Source: Riptortus pedestris (Eukaryota; Arthropoda; Insecta; Hemiptera; Alydidae). Taken from it: a DNA stretch of 64,000 nt. The position numbers were made by a program, and so were the translations under genes. The notes beneath the pieces were generated by a model that saw nothing but the letters and a program-made list of their open reading frames with translations, was not told where the DNA came from and did no database searches. How positions within the stretch are numbered: position 1 is the stretch's first letter; the number at the start of each line of letters is the position of its first letter. Below are positions 49,887 through 60,631 of this stretch, in pieces. Location of the stretch: NCBI GenBank assembly GCA_019009955.1, contig CM032228.1, positions 226,178,501 to 226,242,500 on the forward strand, read 5' to 3'.

Positions 49887-52081
49887 GTCCGTCACGCAGG
49901 GGCTGCCTAAACTAAGCAGATTTCCCACGAGAAGTTTTACAATAGAGAAATCTGCCTAATAACAACTGTAGTAGTAAGAAACCTCTAAACCTAAAACATT
50001 ATTTAGGGCGTAATAACCCAGTAGTTTCTAGCCCCAAAAACAGTTAACCTAACCTCTAAACCTATTCACGAGGGACGAATAGTTATAGAAACGGCCGCCA
50101 GAGCTCTCGGCGGAAAGTCCGAACATAGCCTACTGGTGACCACACGCAGAATAAAAATGCAAATATCTCGGTTAATATTCAAGATACAGAATAAGTGTAT
50201 AGAACAATATTTATAGTAAATTTAATTTGCAATAAGATGGGTTCTATACAATTTTTCGATCCGATGCATAATAACGGAGATATTTCGAATTTTTGAAAAT
50301 CCCCCCCTCCCACTGGTCCGATTTCAGCCGTTAACGAACTTGATCTGTCTTTTTGCATGCAACGATTAAATACCGATTTTGGTGACGATTAAACAAAAAT
50401 TGCGACCGCTAGAGTGTTAACAGACAAATATATATCTATATATATATAAAATTGTAACCTCTGTCTGTACATTGATTTTTTTCGCGAAATTTCACGATAA
50501 CTTTTCGTTTCACATGTCATAGACACCATAACTACATTTTGTTTCTTTGGTGTCTGTTTGTTTATTTGTTTGTTTGTTTGTTACCTTTTCACGCATAAAC
50601 GGCTGAACCGAATTTTATGAAACTTGGTATGTATATTACTACTAGCCCAACTTAGACTTTAGGCTATATTAATATTCTCTAAGACGAACAGGAGTGGGGG
50701 TTATAAGGGAGGCCTGAAATTAAAAATAGCGATATTTCGTTTCCTATTGCTTTTTCAGCAAATATGCACATAACAAAAGTTGTTTATTTTGTAATTTAGA
50801 GTAACTTTTGTTATATACACTTTTGCCTTATACGGAAGTATAAATGAGTTATACGCTAAAAACTATAGCGGGAGTCCACAATTTTATTTGGCACAAAAGA
50901 CTCAACCGAACTAAACCAAACTCGCTATGTGAATTAATACTAACGATTTCCTTATAATAAGCCATACTTACATTTCTAGGGACGGGCAGGAGTGGGGGTT
51001 GTAAGGAAGGCCTGAATTTAAAAATAGTGATATTTCGTTTCCTATTGCTTTTTCAGCAAATATGCACATAACAAAAGTTGTTTATTTTGTTATTTAGAGT
51101 AACTTTTGTTATATGCACTTTTTTCGTATACCGAATTATAAACAAGATATACGCTAAAACCTATAGCGGAAGTGAACAATTTTATTTGGGACAAAAGACC
51201 CAACCGAAATAAATAAAACTCTGTATGTGTATTAGCACTAACGCTTTCATTATAACAAGCCATACCTAGATTTCTAGGGACGGGGAGGAGTGGGGGTTGT
51301 AAGGGAGGCCTGAATTTAAAAATAGCGGTATTTCGTTTTCTATTCGTTTTCGGCAAATATGAAAATAATAAAAGTTGTTTATTTTGTTATTTAGAGTAAC
51401 TTTCGTCATATTCATTTTTGTCTTATAACAAAGTATAAACGAGATATACACTATAAACTAAAGCGGGAGTCGCTTTTCATTGGGCGCTAACGATTAAACC
51501 GAACTTAAAAAAACTCGGTATGTCAATTAGCATTAATTCTTCCATGATTATAAGCTATATTAAAATTTTTTAGGTTAGAACGGGAGTGGTGGTTATAAGA
51601 GAGGCCTGAATTAAAAATTCGCGATATTTCATTGTCTATTTGTTTTTCGGCAAACAAGCACATAACAAAAGTTGTTTACTTTGTTATTTAGATTAACTTT
51701 TGTTTTATACATTTCTCCAGGAACAATGTGTGTAGCAAGTAATTTTCGTAGAAATATTGATATGTTCAACAATTCATTCCAATTTGAACTATGAGGTACC
51801 TCACCTGGAAAAGTTAATTCAAATCAATGTTAATATTTTGTCCTTAATAACTGAAATCTATGCATAATGCACAGGAGACGGGAAATATGACAATTTGGAG
51901 GAAAGTGAATACTTACATAAAAAATTAATTTTATTATTAACAAATGCAAACAACAGGTATTAACCCTAAACAGTGGGACGGGTAAATGTAAAAATATTGT
52001 GCAAAATAAAGCCTTGCCAAAAAAATACCATCACGATCCAGCCTCAAATCTATTCCCGGGCGAAGCCGGGTATCTGAGCTA

Positions 52082-52123
<42 letters not shown>

Positions 52124-52244
52124 TTGAACGGACCTCATTTTCGTCATCTCCTGGGTAGGATCGATGGACATTTGAAGAAATTTTTCGAAAATCGCGTCAT
52201 GAGTACGACCTCAATAGCTGATTTCCCTTAAGGGAAATCTGCTA
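49887..52244 (+). repeat. Repeat A copy carrying a nested Helitron
   Basis: GTCCGTCACGCAGGGGCTGC at 49887 and TTAAGGGAAATCTGCTAA ending 52244, with the Helitron 50435-52082 in the TA tract. Without the insert it is about 710 bp. Confidence 0.85.
50435..52082 (+). mobile_element. Non-autonomous Helitron with four tandem units, inserted in a repeat A TA tract
   Basis: 1648 bp. Starts TC after an A (50434) and ends in hairpin CCCGGGCGAAGCCGGG followed by TATCTGAG and CTAG before a T (52083): the Helitron end pattern and AT target. Inside, a unit marked by GGAGTGGGGGTT and AGGCCTGAATTTAAAAATAG recurs at about 50690, 50988, 51288 and 51582 (about 298 bp). No Rep-helicase coding sequence. Confidence 0.8.
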
Positions 52245-52597
52245 ATATAAAATTATGAACAATTCAAGCTCAACTATATAAACATTTTAACATCTATAAC
52301 CACGAAATTTAAACAAATAAGTCAAACTGAATAGTTTATTTAAATTGTACCATGTTCTATCATTTATTAAATAATTGAACTTACTCTAATATAATTTCAT
52401 ATCAACCCTCCTACAATTGATAACACAATTAGCTGATGGAGAGCAACTTCTGCTCACATTACAACATAATTTTGTGAAGTTTGAGGGCTATTCTTTAGAA
52501 AATCCAGCTGTTAAGGTTGCTCACATGACAATTTACACACAAAAAAAATATATAAATAGAACATTAAAATTTGCAATAATATTAGATATATATATTT

Positions 52598-53119
52598 TTA
52601 GCAGATTTCCCTTAAGGGAAATCAGCTATTGAGGTTGTACTCATGACAAATGTCCATCGATCCTACCCAGGAGATGACGAAAATGAGGTCTGTTCAAAAT
52701 TATATATATATATATTTGTCTGTTAACGCTCTAGCGGTCGCAATTTTTGTTTGATCGTTGCCATACTCGATATTTAAACGTTTAATGCAAAAAGACAGAT
52801 CAAGTTCGTTAATGGCTGAAATCGGACCTGTGGGAGGGGGGATTTTCGAAATATCTCTGTTACCATACGTCGGATCAAAAAATTGTATAGAACCAATCTT
52901 ATTCCAAATTAAATCTACTATAAATATTGTTCTATACATTTATTCTCTATCTTGAATATTAACCAAGATATTTGCATTTTTATTAAATTTGAACCAGTTT
53001 CCCGCCAAACGCTAGTTTGGCCCTTTGCCGTAAATGTTCGGCTCTCGTATGGAGATTTCTCTATTGTATAACTTCACTTGGAAAATCTGCTTAGTTTACG
53101 CAGCCCCTGCGTGACGGAC
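52598..53119 (-). repeat. Repeat A copy, full length, reverse
   Basis: TTAGCAGATTTCCCTTAAGG to CCCCTGCGTGACGGAC, flanked by T runs (TTTTT on both sides). Lies head-on against another truncated plus copy at 53130-53476. Confidence 0.87.
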
Positions 53120-53129
53120 TTTTTTACAT

Positions 53130-53476
53130 CCGACTCATAACAACGGAGATATTTGAAATTTTCAAACCCCCCCCTCCCATTAATCCAATTTCAGCCGTCA
53201 ATGAATTTAATCTTTCTTTTTACTTGAAACGATGATATGTCCAGTTTGGTAAGACAAATATTGGGACCACTAGAGCGGTATAATTATATATAAGTATATT
53301 TCTATAAATTATATATAAGTATATTTCTTTTATAAAAGAGAAATATACTTATATATAATTTTCGATCTGTTTCGTCATCTACAAGGTAGGATATATGGGC
53401 ATTTGAAGAACATTTTCGGAAATCATGTCATGGGTACAACCTCAATAGCTGATTTCCCTTAGGGGAAATCTGCTAA
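53130..53476 (+). repeat. Repeat A copy, 5'-truncated
   Basis: Starts inside the consensus (CTCATAACAACGGAGATATT) and ends TTAGGGGAAATCTGCTAA. Its TA tract has been replaced by a palindromic ATATACTTATATATAA segment (53283-53362). Confidence 0.75.
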
Positions 53477-53509
53477 AAGTATTCAAATATTCACGAAATA
53501 TATAGTAAA

Positions 53510-54038
53510 CTAGCGGACACGGCAGACGTTGTCCTGCATGATATTTCAAACGATTAGGATATATAATTTAATATTATTTTTAAAACAAAAGCTACTTTAA
53601 ATAACACCGAAAACAACTTTTGTTATGTGCAAGTTTGCCTAAAAACAAAGTAGAAAATGAAACATCGCGAATTTTTTATTCAGGCCTCTTTATAACCCCC
53701 ACTCCCCATTCGAACCTAAAAAAATTAATATAGCTTATAATCATGGAAGAACTAATGCTAATTCACATACAGAGTTCTGTTAAGCTCGGTTCAATCGTTG
53801 GTGCCCGATAAAATTGTTGGCCCCCACTTTACTTTTTTAGAGTATATCTCGTTTATACTTTGCTATACGACAAAAGTTACTCTAAATAGGAAAATAAATA
53901 ACTCTTATCCTGTGCATATTTGCCGCATATTGATCTGTGAAGCTAAACCATCCGGGGCGTCACCCAAATGCGTACAAGAAAATTCATTCAAATGGATCCA
54001 GCCGTCTAGGAGTTCAGTGACATACACACGTATAGTAA

Positions 54039-54098
<60 letters not shown>

Positions 54099-54099
54099 A
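53510..54099 (-). mobile_element. Non-autonomous Helitron, same family, reverse orientation
   Basis: On the minus strand it ends GGACAACGTCTGCCGTGTCC (GGACA/TGTCC stem) then GCTAG before T. Its body matches one to two units of the Helitron at 50435-52082 in reverse (CAGGCCTCTTTATAACCCCC, AACTTTTGTTATGTGC). The 5' end lies in a long TA run ending about 54099, less certain than the 3' end. Confidence 0.7.
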
Positions 54100-54273
54100 T
54101 GATCGCCTGAAACAACATCATTTCGTTTTGTATTCTAATTTATTGGTCGTCATATTTGAGATTAAACTTTTACCCGGGATAGAAATTTGTTAAAGGCCAG
54201 GTTCTTCCACAGGGAAGGGGTTTAAATTAAAAATTCTAAATATTTCCGTTATTAATAAGAATCGGATCAAAAA

Positions 54274-54610
54274 ATTCCGTCAAGCAGGGGGTGCGTAAAC
54301 TAAGCAAATTTCCCAGGATCACATTACTAATCTCATCTCACTATACAGACAGCTGTGACAATAAAATACGAATAACTAACTTTCTTAATATATGAACTAC
54401 GAAAAAATGTTTAGAGCATCAAAATATTAACAAGATTGGTTCTATAACATTTTCCCATTCGATTCATACATAATAAAGGAGTTTGAAATTTTGAACCCCC
54501 CCGCCAATTCCTAGTCCGATTTCAGCCATTAATGAATATGAACATTACGAGTCGAATTAAGTTAAATATTGAGTATGGTAAAGATCAAATATTCATTTTT
54601 GAGCCAAGCT
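54274..54610 (+). repeat. Repeat A copy, 3'-truncated and diverged
   Basis: TTCCGTCAAGCAGGGGGTGC with decayed inner blocks to about 54610. Further fragments with the same inner blocks lie at 56580-56640 and 56977-57440. Confidence 0.55.
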
Positions 54611-54829
54611 TAGGAAATCTTAATTGATGACGTCATCACAATACACATGTGCTTGTATGTCATACAGTAAAAGTTCAATGAAGACAATGTTTGGTATGCT
54701 TTGAATAATGTGGTTCTTGATATAACAACTTTTTCTTAATATGACATGGGCAGGAGTGGGGGTTTACTGCAAGATAAAAAATAAATGATTAATTTCTTTC
54801 GTGTCCCATTGCTGCGGTGTTTGTGGTCC

Positions 54830-56545
54830 TAGACTGCGAGTCTGTTGTCATATAAGTCGCTAGAGCCGTAGCCTGGTCCTTGGTGCCCATCACATGTTTG
54901 TCAGCCTGGAGAGGTACAGGTCTCCTTTTGGTTGCTCTGGTCTTCACCAGCTTCCAGGACTTGCGATGGTCACTGTGTATTTTCAGAGGCTTTCATGCCA
55001 TTCCGCCGTCTTCCACTATCTCATGGGGGAGCGGATTTGGGTTGTTAGGGAATTTATGATGGGACATTACCGGTACGGTACCAGCTATTTTTAATGTTGT
55101 TCCTCTGGGCTATTAGGGCGAGGAGATAGGAGTAACAGTTGGTGGAATGGTTCGATTTTAGCTCTGGGCCTTTGATATAGGCCGGTCAGTGGATAGATCA
55201 GGTTTGCTTGCTTAACAAGGAGAGTGACGATGTGGTATTGTTTGGCCCCCGAGTAGGGTCGAGTTAGAGTACCTTATATGGCGCTCCATATTTCAATAGA
55301 ATGGCCACTCCGCCATATGTTTCGTTGATAACATCGTCCCCACTATGTTATAGCCTTGAACCCAGAAACTATCCGTGGGCTTGAGGTGTGTATCTGTCAG
55401 CACTGCAAGTGTGGGAGAATACTTTGCTAAAAGAGCTTCAAGCTCGGACTTACGGGCTTTTGCTCCATTCATATTGAAATTTAAAATGGAATGTGGGATC
55501 ATCATTTTTTCGGCAGAGTAGCTGTGGGCGCAGTTAATAATTGTGTGACCATGTTCATCATGTTACTCATTGTTCTGAACTCCTCGATCTTCTGGGGAAG
55601 GGTATTGGGTTTGTAGAAGGAGTTATTGGTGGAGGGGGCAGGGGCACACCTGCGTGTTCTATTGGCCTTACTGGCTACTATTTTGTTTGCTACTTGCTCC
55701 CTTACGGGGCAGGCACGGAAGGAGGCTTTGTGGGAGAGACTACAATTTGCGCACTTTAGTGGATTTTCTTGCCTGTTGCAATCTGATTTCCTTTCTGAGC
55801 TTTCCAGCACATCGGCCACATTTGATTTCTAGCTGGCAATAATGCTTGGTATGACCATGCTTTGACAGCGGAAACACTGTGAGGGCTTGTTGGTCAGTGT
55901 GATCGAATGCAGTTATTATGTTGTCCATAGAATGTTCTAGGTCGAGGGCTAGTTTAGGAATTTTTGGTTTTTCTTAGTGTCTCTAGGGGCATGCGTATAA
56001 AATTTAACTTCTCTTTCTCGGAAACTGAAGCGAGAGAGGATGGAGTGATATGTGTCCATTTCCACGGCATGGATTTTGAGGCTGTCCCCCGTTGTCCGGA
56101 TAGTGAAATTGGTTTTAATGGGCAGCTAGGGTGGATGGTTCGCATTCCTCCAGATCGAGTATTATGGAGGCTTAGCTAGGGTCGTAAGGGTTTCGAGTGG
56201 GGATGGGGGCCGGGGTAGGGGGCGCCACGGTTGTGTATGTTCAGTTTTTCGGGTCTTAACGCGGGACATTGCTATGAAACCGTTGCTATCGACGGTCCTT
56301 TTCTGCTTGGGTAGGGGTTTGATATTTTCCGCGCTGATTTCGGGAGCTTCAAGAGTATCCGTTGCAGCGGGAGGTTGGGGAGTGGGGACTCAACACTTTT
56401 TTCGGAGGAGAGTTCTGATATCCTCGTCGGACAATTTTTGATCAAATCCCTCGAGAAGGAGCATTACTTGAGGTTGTATGTGGGTTAGGTCTACATCGGT
56501 GTAAGCATTTTCAGGGGGGAGTGGTGATTGGCTGTCCAAAGCCAT
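54830..56545 (-). pseudogene. Jockey/I-type LINE relic: gag ORF1, endonuclease start and EN-RT linker
   Basis: Minus strand. ORF1 starts at 56545 (MALDSQSPLPPENAYTDVDL) and decays through frame changes to gag zinc knuckles (GHTKHYCQLEIKCGRCAGK near 55830; CANCSLSHKASFRACP near 55745). An apurinic-type endonuclease start follows at 55505 (ILNFNMNGAKARKSELEALL, TDTHLKPTDSF). A further piece (LWKLVKTRATKRRPVPLQAD near 54950) looks like the linker before the reverse transcriptase. The RT itself is absent. The 5' end is present and the 3' end lost, the reverse of common LINE truncation. Confidence 0.7.
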
Positions 56546-56689
56546 GGAAAAGTTGGTGGAGGTGGTAAATAATATCCCCGTCCAAAATTATGTATGTGTG
56601 TGTGTTACCGCCGCTATCGGTTGCAATTTTTGTTAGACCACGTTTGTTATAAACATATGCAAAGCTAAAGTGCATTTTAGTTTCGGTGA

Positions 56690-56976
56690 GGTACAGTGTT
56701 TTATGTGATCAGTGTAGTGACGTGTTTACGTGAAGACCAGTGCAGTGCTGTGTTTTGTGATCTTCAGTGATCGTGAGATATTGTAATGTGCAATAAGAAG
56801 TGAAGTTATCAGTACATACTGTGAGTAGTAGTTAAGAATAATTTACCAAGTGTGTAGTGCACCGTCAATTGTGTACTGATAAAAATTCTAAAGCTTGTGT
56901 GTTTAATTTGAAATACAAAAGAACTCTAATAATCAACGTTTATTATTTTTGAAATAAAAGTAACAATACACAACAA
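56690..56976 (+). mobile_element. Gypsy-like LTR fragment
   Basis: Matches the 3' half of the same LTR family: repeated GATCAGTGTAGTG units, CATACTGTGAGTAGTAGTTA, and the end AATAAAAGTAACA. The 5' half is absent; it joins a LINE-derived segment on the left and a repeat A fragment on the right. Confidence 0.7.
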
Positions 56977-57443
56977 GATTGGCTCTGTAACATTTTATGA
57001 TCCAACTCATAATAACGGAATTATTTTGAATTTTGCGAAACCTCCCCCCTCTAAACCCTCACTATTACAGGTCCGATTTTTGCCAATAAGGATTATGATC
57101 TTTAGTATTGACTGTGGTTAATTATCGAGTAAGATATAAATCAAATAAATATATTTCAAACAAGAACGTAAAATCTTGTTTGATGACGTCATCACACAAA
57201 GTATTTGTATGTATCTCGCATAATAAAGGTTTCTTGAAGACAATATTTGCTATTTAAGCTTATTGCTATTTTGACATGAATAGGAGTGGGGGTTTACTAA
57301 AGGCTACAAACCAAAATATGCAAATATCGCGGTTAGTATTGAAGATAGAGAATAAATGTACGTAACTATGTTTATAGTACATTTAATTCGCAATATGATT
57401 GGTTCAATACAATTTTTTGATCCGACGCTTAAAGAAGAAGATA

Positions 57444-58716
57444 TTGGGTTGATGCAAAATTAATGCAGGTTTCCTCTATTGCGATATCTTAATTCCAATT
57501 GTGTAAACAAAGCAAATCCTAACATTGATCATTATTATACCTAAACAAACCTTATCTAATACCCTCTCTTTCACCATGAATTTGGTCAGTAAAATCGTTT
57601 TGTTCAGTGCGTTCAAAGGTCTTAAATCAAAAATGTCAAAGTGCGATTTTCGTCAAATTTATTTTTACGAATTTAAATTAGGGCGCAGTGCTGCGCAAAC
57701 GGCTCGTAATATTAACGAAGTGTGGGGTCTGGGGGCTATTAACGAGTGCACGGTGCAGCGTTGGTTCCAGAAGTTTCGCAGTGGAGATTTCGACCTCGAA
57801 GACAAGGAAGGTCGGGGCCGTCATTTTGCTCTTGACCACGACCAGCTGAGGTCAATAGTGGAAGAAGACCCAACCAAAACCACCCGAGAAATAGCGGTAG
57901 AACTCGGCGTGAACCAATCCACTTGGAAGCAATTGGTAAAGTAAAAAAGTTGTCCAAGTGGGTGCTACACCAATTAAAGGACCACCAAAAAAATCGCCGC
58001 TTTGAAATCTGTTCCATGCTTGTGACACGCAATAAAAATGATCCATTTCTCGATTGCATTGTGACGTGCGATGAAAAATGGATCTTATACGACAACAGAA
58101 GGCGTTGTAGCCAATGGCTGGGCAAAAATGAACAACCAAAACCTTCCCCGAAGCCCAACCTGCACCCAAAAAAAGTTATTGTCACAGTTTGGTGGTATAC
58201 TGCTGGTGTTTTCCACTACAGCTTTCTCAATCGAGGTGAGACTATAACTGCTGACAAGTACTGTCAAGAAATTGACAAGATGAATCAAAAATTACAATGT
58301 CTTTGTCCAGCATTGATGAATCGGAAGGGACCTATTCTTCTCCATGATAACGCCAGACCACACGTCGCACAACCAACGCTACGATGACTGCACTAGTTGG
58401 GCTACGAAGTTCTCCCACACCCACCTTATTCACCTGACTTCTCTCCTACAGACTTCCACTTTTTCAGGCATCTGGATAACTTTTTGAGGGAGACAAATTT
58501 TCAAAACCACGATGAAATTGAAAATTCGTTTCGTGACTTCATTGAGTCCAGGGTTTCGGATTTTTTTTCTGGTGGAATAAGAAAGCTTGTTGAACGTTGG
58601 CAAAAGTGCATTGATTCAGATGGAAATTATTTTGATTAAATATATATAGTTAAAGTAAAGATATGGCCTATTTTCAATGAATATTAAAAACCTGCATTAA
58701 TTTTGCATCAACCCAA
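57444..58716 (+). mobile_element. Full-length mariner element with near-perfect terminal repeats and TA duplication
   Basis: 1273 bp. The 5' end TTGGGTTGATGCAAAATTAA is matched in reverse at the 3' end (TTAATTTTGCATCAACCCAA), with TA on both sides (57442-57443, 58717-58718). The ends resemble the Hsmar1 type. Confidence 0.93.
57633..58639 (+). pseudogene. Mariner transposase, cecropia/SETMAR-like, one frameshift and two stops
   Basis: The ATG at 57633 opens MSKCDFRQIYFYEFKLGRSA, then RNINEVWG and a QRWFQKFRSGDFDLED helix-turn-helix. After the second helix-turn-helix (REIAVELGVNQST) a small deletion near 57930 shifts the frame; reading resumes at IGKVKKLSKWV. Catalytic residues remain: VTCDEKWILYDN, LLHDNARPH and SPTDFHFFRH, consistent with the DD34D triad. 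Two in-frame stops (58385-58387 and 58394-58396) sit just before LGYEVLPHPPYSPDFSP. It ends NYFD, as is usual. Otherwise full length (about 335 codons), so a relatively young copy. Confidence 0.92.
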
Positions 58717-59437
58717 TATATTATCATGCTGGTATCATACCAGCATACTGGAAATATACTTGGCCCCTGCGTGACGGCCTTTTGATTTGACTTACCTAAT
58801 CCTAGTATCAACAATCCGGTGTAAACTCATACATAATCTCCTTAAATAGCTGCATGGGAAAGCCAATATTATCACTTATAAGCAAATTACTTCATATTAA
58901 AATTTATGCTATAACGGGTTATCAGAACGGATTATCTACAGGATATCACCCTATTCAAGCCAAGGTACGTATAAGATAAGGTAGCGCCATTTGACGAATA
59001 GCCAATCAAAATGCAGCGAGCCTGCTACGTCACTCGATTCCTAGCCACGCCCCCAACCAGCTTAAAAACGATGGATATACGCTGTTTTCTGATTAATTTG
59101 GTGAATACAAAATTTATAAAATGGTATAGGTCAATAAATGGTACAAATTACTTTAGCTGAATATATTTTACTTTAAATAAACCATGTACAAATTAGATTC
59201 CATTAAAAATAAATACACAATAGTTCCTTAAAATTGAGATATATTTAAAATCGTAATTTTTCTACATAATCAACACAATACAAAGAAAAATTTTACTATA
59301 ATAAGATAAAATGTTCAAAACATGAAAACAGTTATGCCTAATATTATACAAAGAAATTAAAGTCAATGACATTGAACAAACCAAGCAATAAACTAAGATA
59401 CCAGTTACTAGAATATGTTAGTAAATTATTTTAAACA
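58717..59437. other. No gene found
   Basis: Begins with debris of a repeat A end (CCCCTGCGTGACGGCC near 58765), then AT-rich sequence to the last THAP exon. Confidence 0.45.
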
Positions 59438-60631
59438 TCAACTAGTCCATTCAGGTACAAGATTTTTAAAGTATATCATTGGCATGTAATCCTTCTTGTC
59501 CTAAAAAGATGCATATATTTCGAGTCGCAGGGATGCCTCGGTTCCAGTTAAATCCTTGTGAAGAGAATGGCACTGATGTTGGAGCCTATGCATTAAAATC
59601 CCACAGAATAAATAACTGTGAAAGAAACATGTAATAACATTTCTAATGGACCATGGGAAATAACTCCAATAGTTCTCTATAGGATACACTACAAGAAAGT
59701 AATTCTTTCCTTACATTTTAAATCTCACCTTTTTAAAAGCTGTCATTGGCATGTAGTCCGCTTGTCCAAAACTGTTGTTGCTGATCTATGTGGAGTGTAT
59801 GAATTTAAACCGCACTGTCCCATATAATAAATAACTGTGAAAGAAACATGTAACATCATTACTAATGGACCATGGGAAATTAATTCCTATAGTGCTCTAT
59901 AGGATACACTGCAGGAAGATAATTCTTTTTCTTATATTTTAAATCTTATCTTTTCAAAAGCTGTCATTGGCATGTAGTCTGTCTTGTCGAAAACAGTTGT
60001 TGCTGATATATGTGGAGTGTATGAATTTAAACCGCACTGTCCTATAGAATAAATAGCTGTGAAAGACACATGTAATATCATTACTAATGGACTAAGGGAA
60101 ATAAATTCCTATAGAGCTCTATAGGATACATTACAAGAAAATAATTCTCTTTCTTACATTTTAAATCTTACCTTTTTAAAAGCTGTCATTGGCATGTAGT
60201 CTTCAGTATTAGCTGAAAAATCACTTTTCTTCTTTTTGGGAGAAATCTCATTAATGTGACACAGGGCACGTTTACATATTTTCACTCCTACATTGTCTAG
60301 ATGTTTCACTTTTTGAGTCAGAAGTAGAAGTTTGTTTACTTAAGGACGACACTGGTAAATTCAGGTGGGGCAGAGCTTCTTCTTTTAATTTCAATCTATT
60401 AGGAACATAGCCTAACAATTCTGCTTGTAAATTCCTTTCATAATCACTGTCGCTGAAATGTTCTGAACAAACCCGTGAAGTATCAGGATTAAAGTTCAAA
60501 TCTTCTCGTCTGCACAGGACTACTCACTGTTTCTTAATTTCTGGGTTTTTCGGGAACTGGTGAAAAGATACTGACTTGCCTGATTTCCTAGGGTTGTTGG
60601 AATATGTTGCTACGGCACAATCACTCGGCAT
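59438..60631 (-). pseudogene. THAP-domain gene, apparently disabled, with repeated downstream exons
   Basis: The minus-strand ATG at 60631-60629 opens a THAP zinc finger, a C2CH DNA-binding fold common in transposase-derived regulators: SVSFHQFPKNPEIKKQ, REDLNFNPDTSRVCSEHF, then LLGYVPNRLKLKEEALPH. Two lesions: the Trp codon expected after KKQ is TGA (60526-60524), and the second zinc Cys reads Tyr (CAVATYSNN). Both fit G-to-A changes. A frame change is also needed near 60330 to reach a downstream reading (FSANTEDYMPMTAFKK) that ends at a good donor (60172, AAG|GTAAGA). Two further candidate exons follow, both phase 0: 59785-59729 (SFGQADYMPMTAFKK, donor GTGAGA) and terminal 59500-59438 (DKKDYMPMIYFKNLVPEWTS, stop). 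An intact gene with sequence errors cannot be excluded. Confidence 0.6.
59470..60205. repeat. Tandem repeat of about 222 bp carrying a THAP-gene exon
   Basis: The block containing CTGTCATTGGCATGTAGTC recurs at about 59741, 59962 and 60184 (spacing 221-222 bp), with a diverged relative at about 59473. Between the blocks lie repeated sentences such as GTGAAAGAAACATGTAA and GAGCTCTATAGGATACA. Read on the minus strand, each block holds the coding end DYMPMTAF and, in some units, a splice donor. The donor is intact near 59729 and 60172 but lost near 59950 (GATAAG). Confidence 0.8.

Noticed and set aside
60509..60530. Tiny intron (GTGAGT...GTGCAG, 18 nt) removing the THAP stop codon
   Set aside because: Far below any workable intron length; a nonsense change is simpler.
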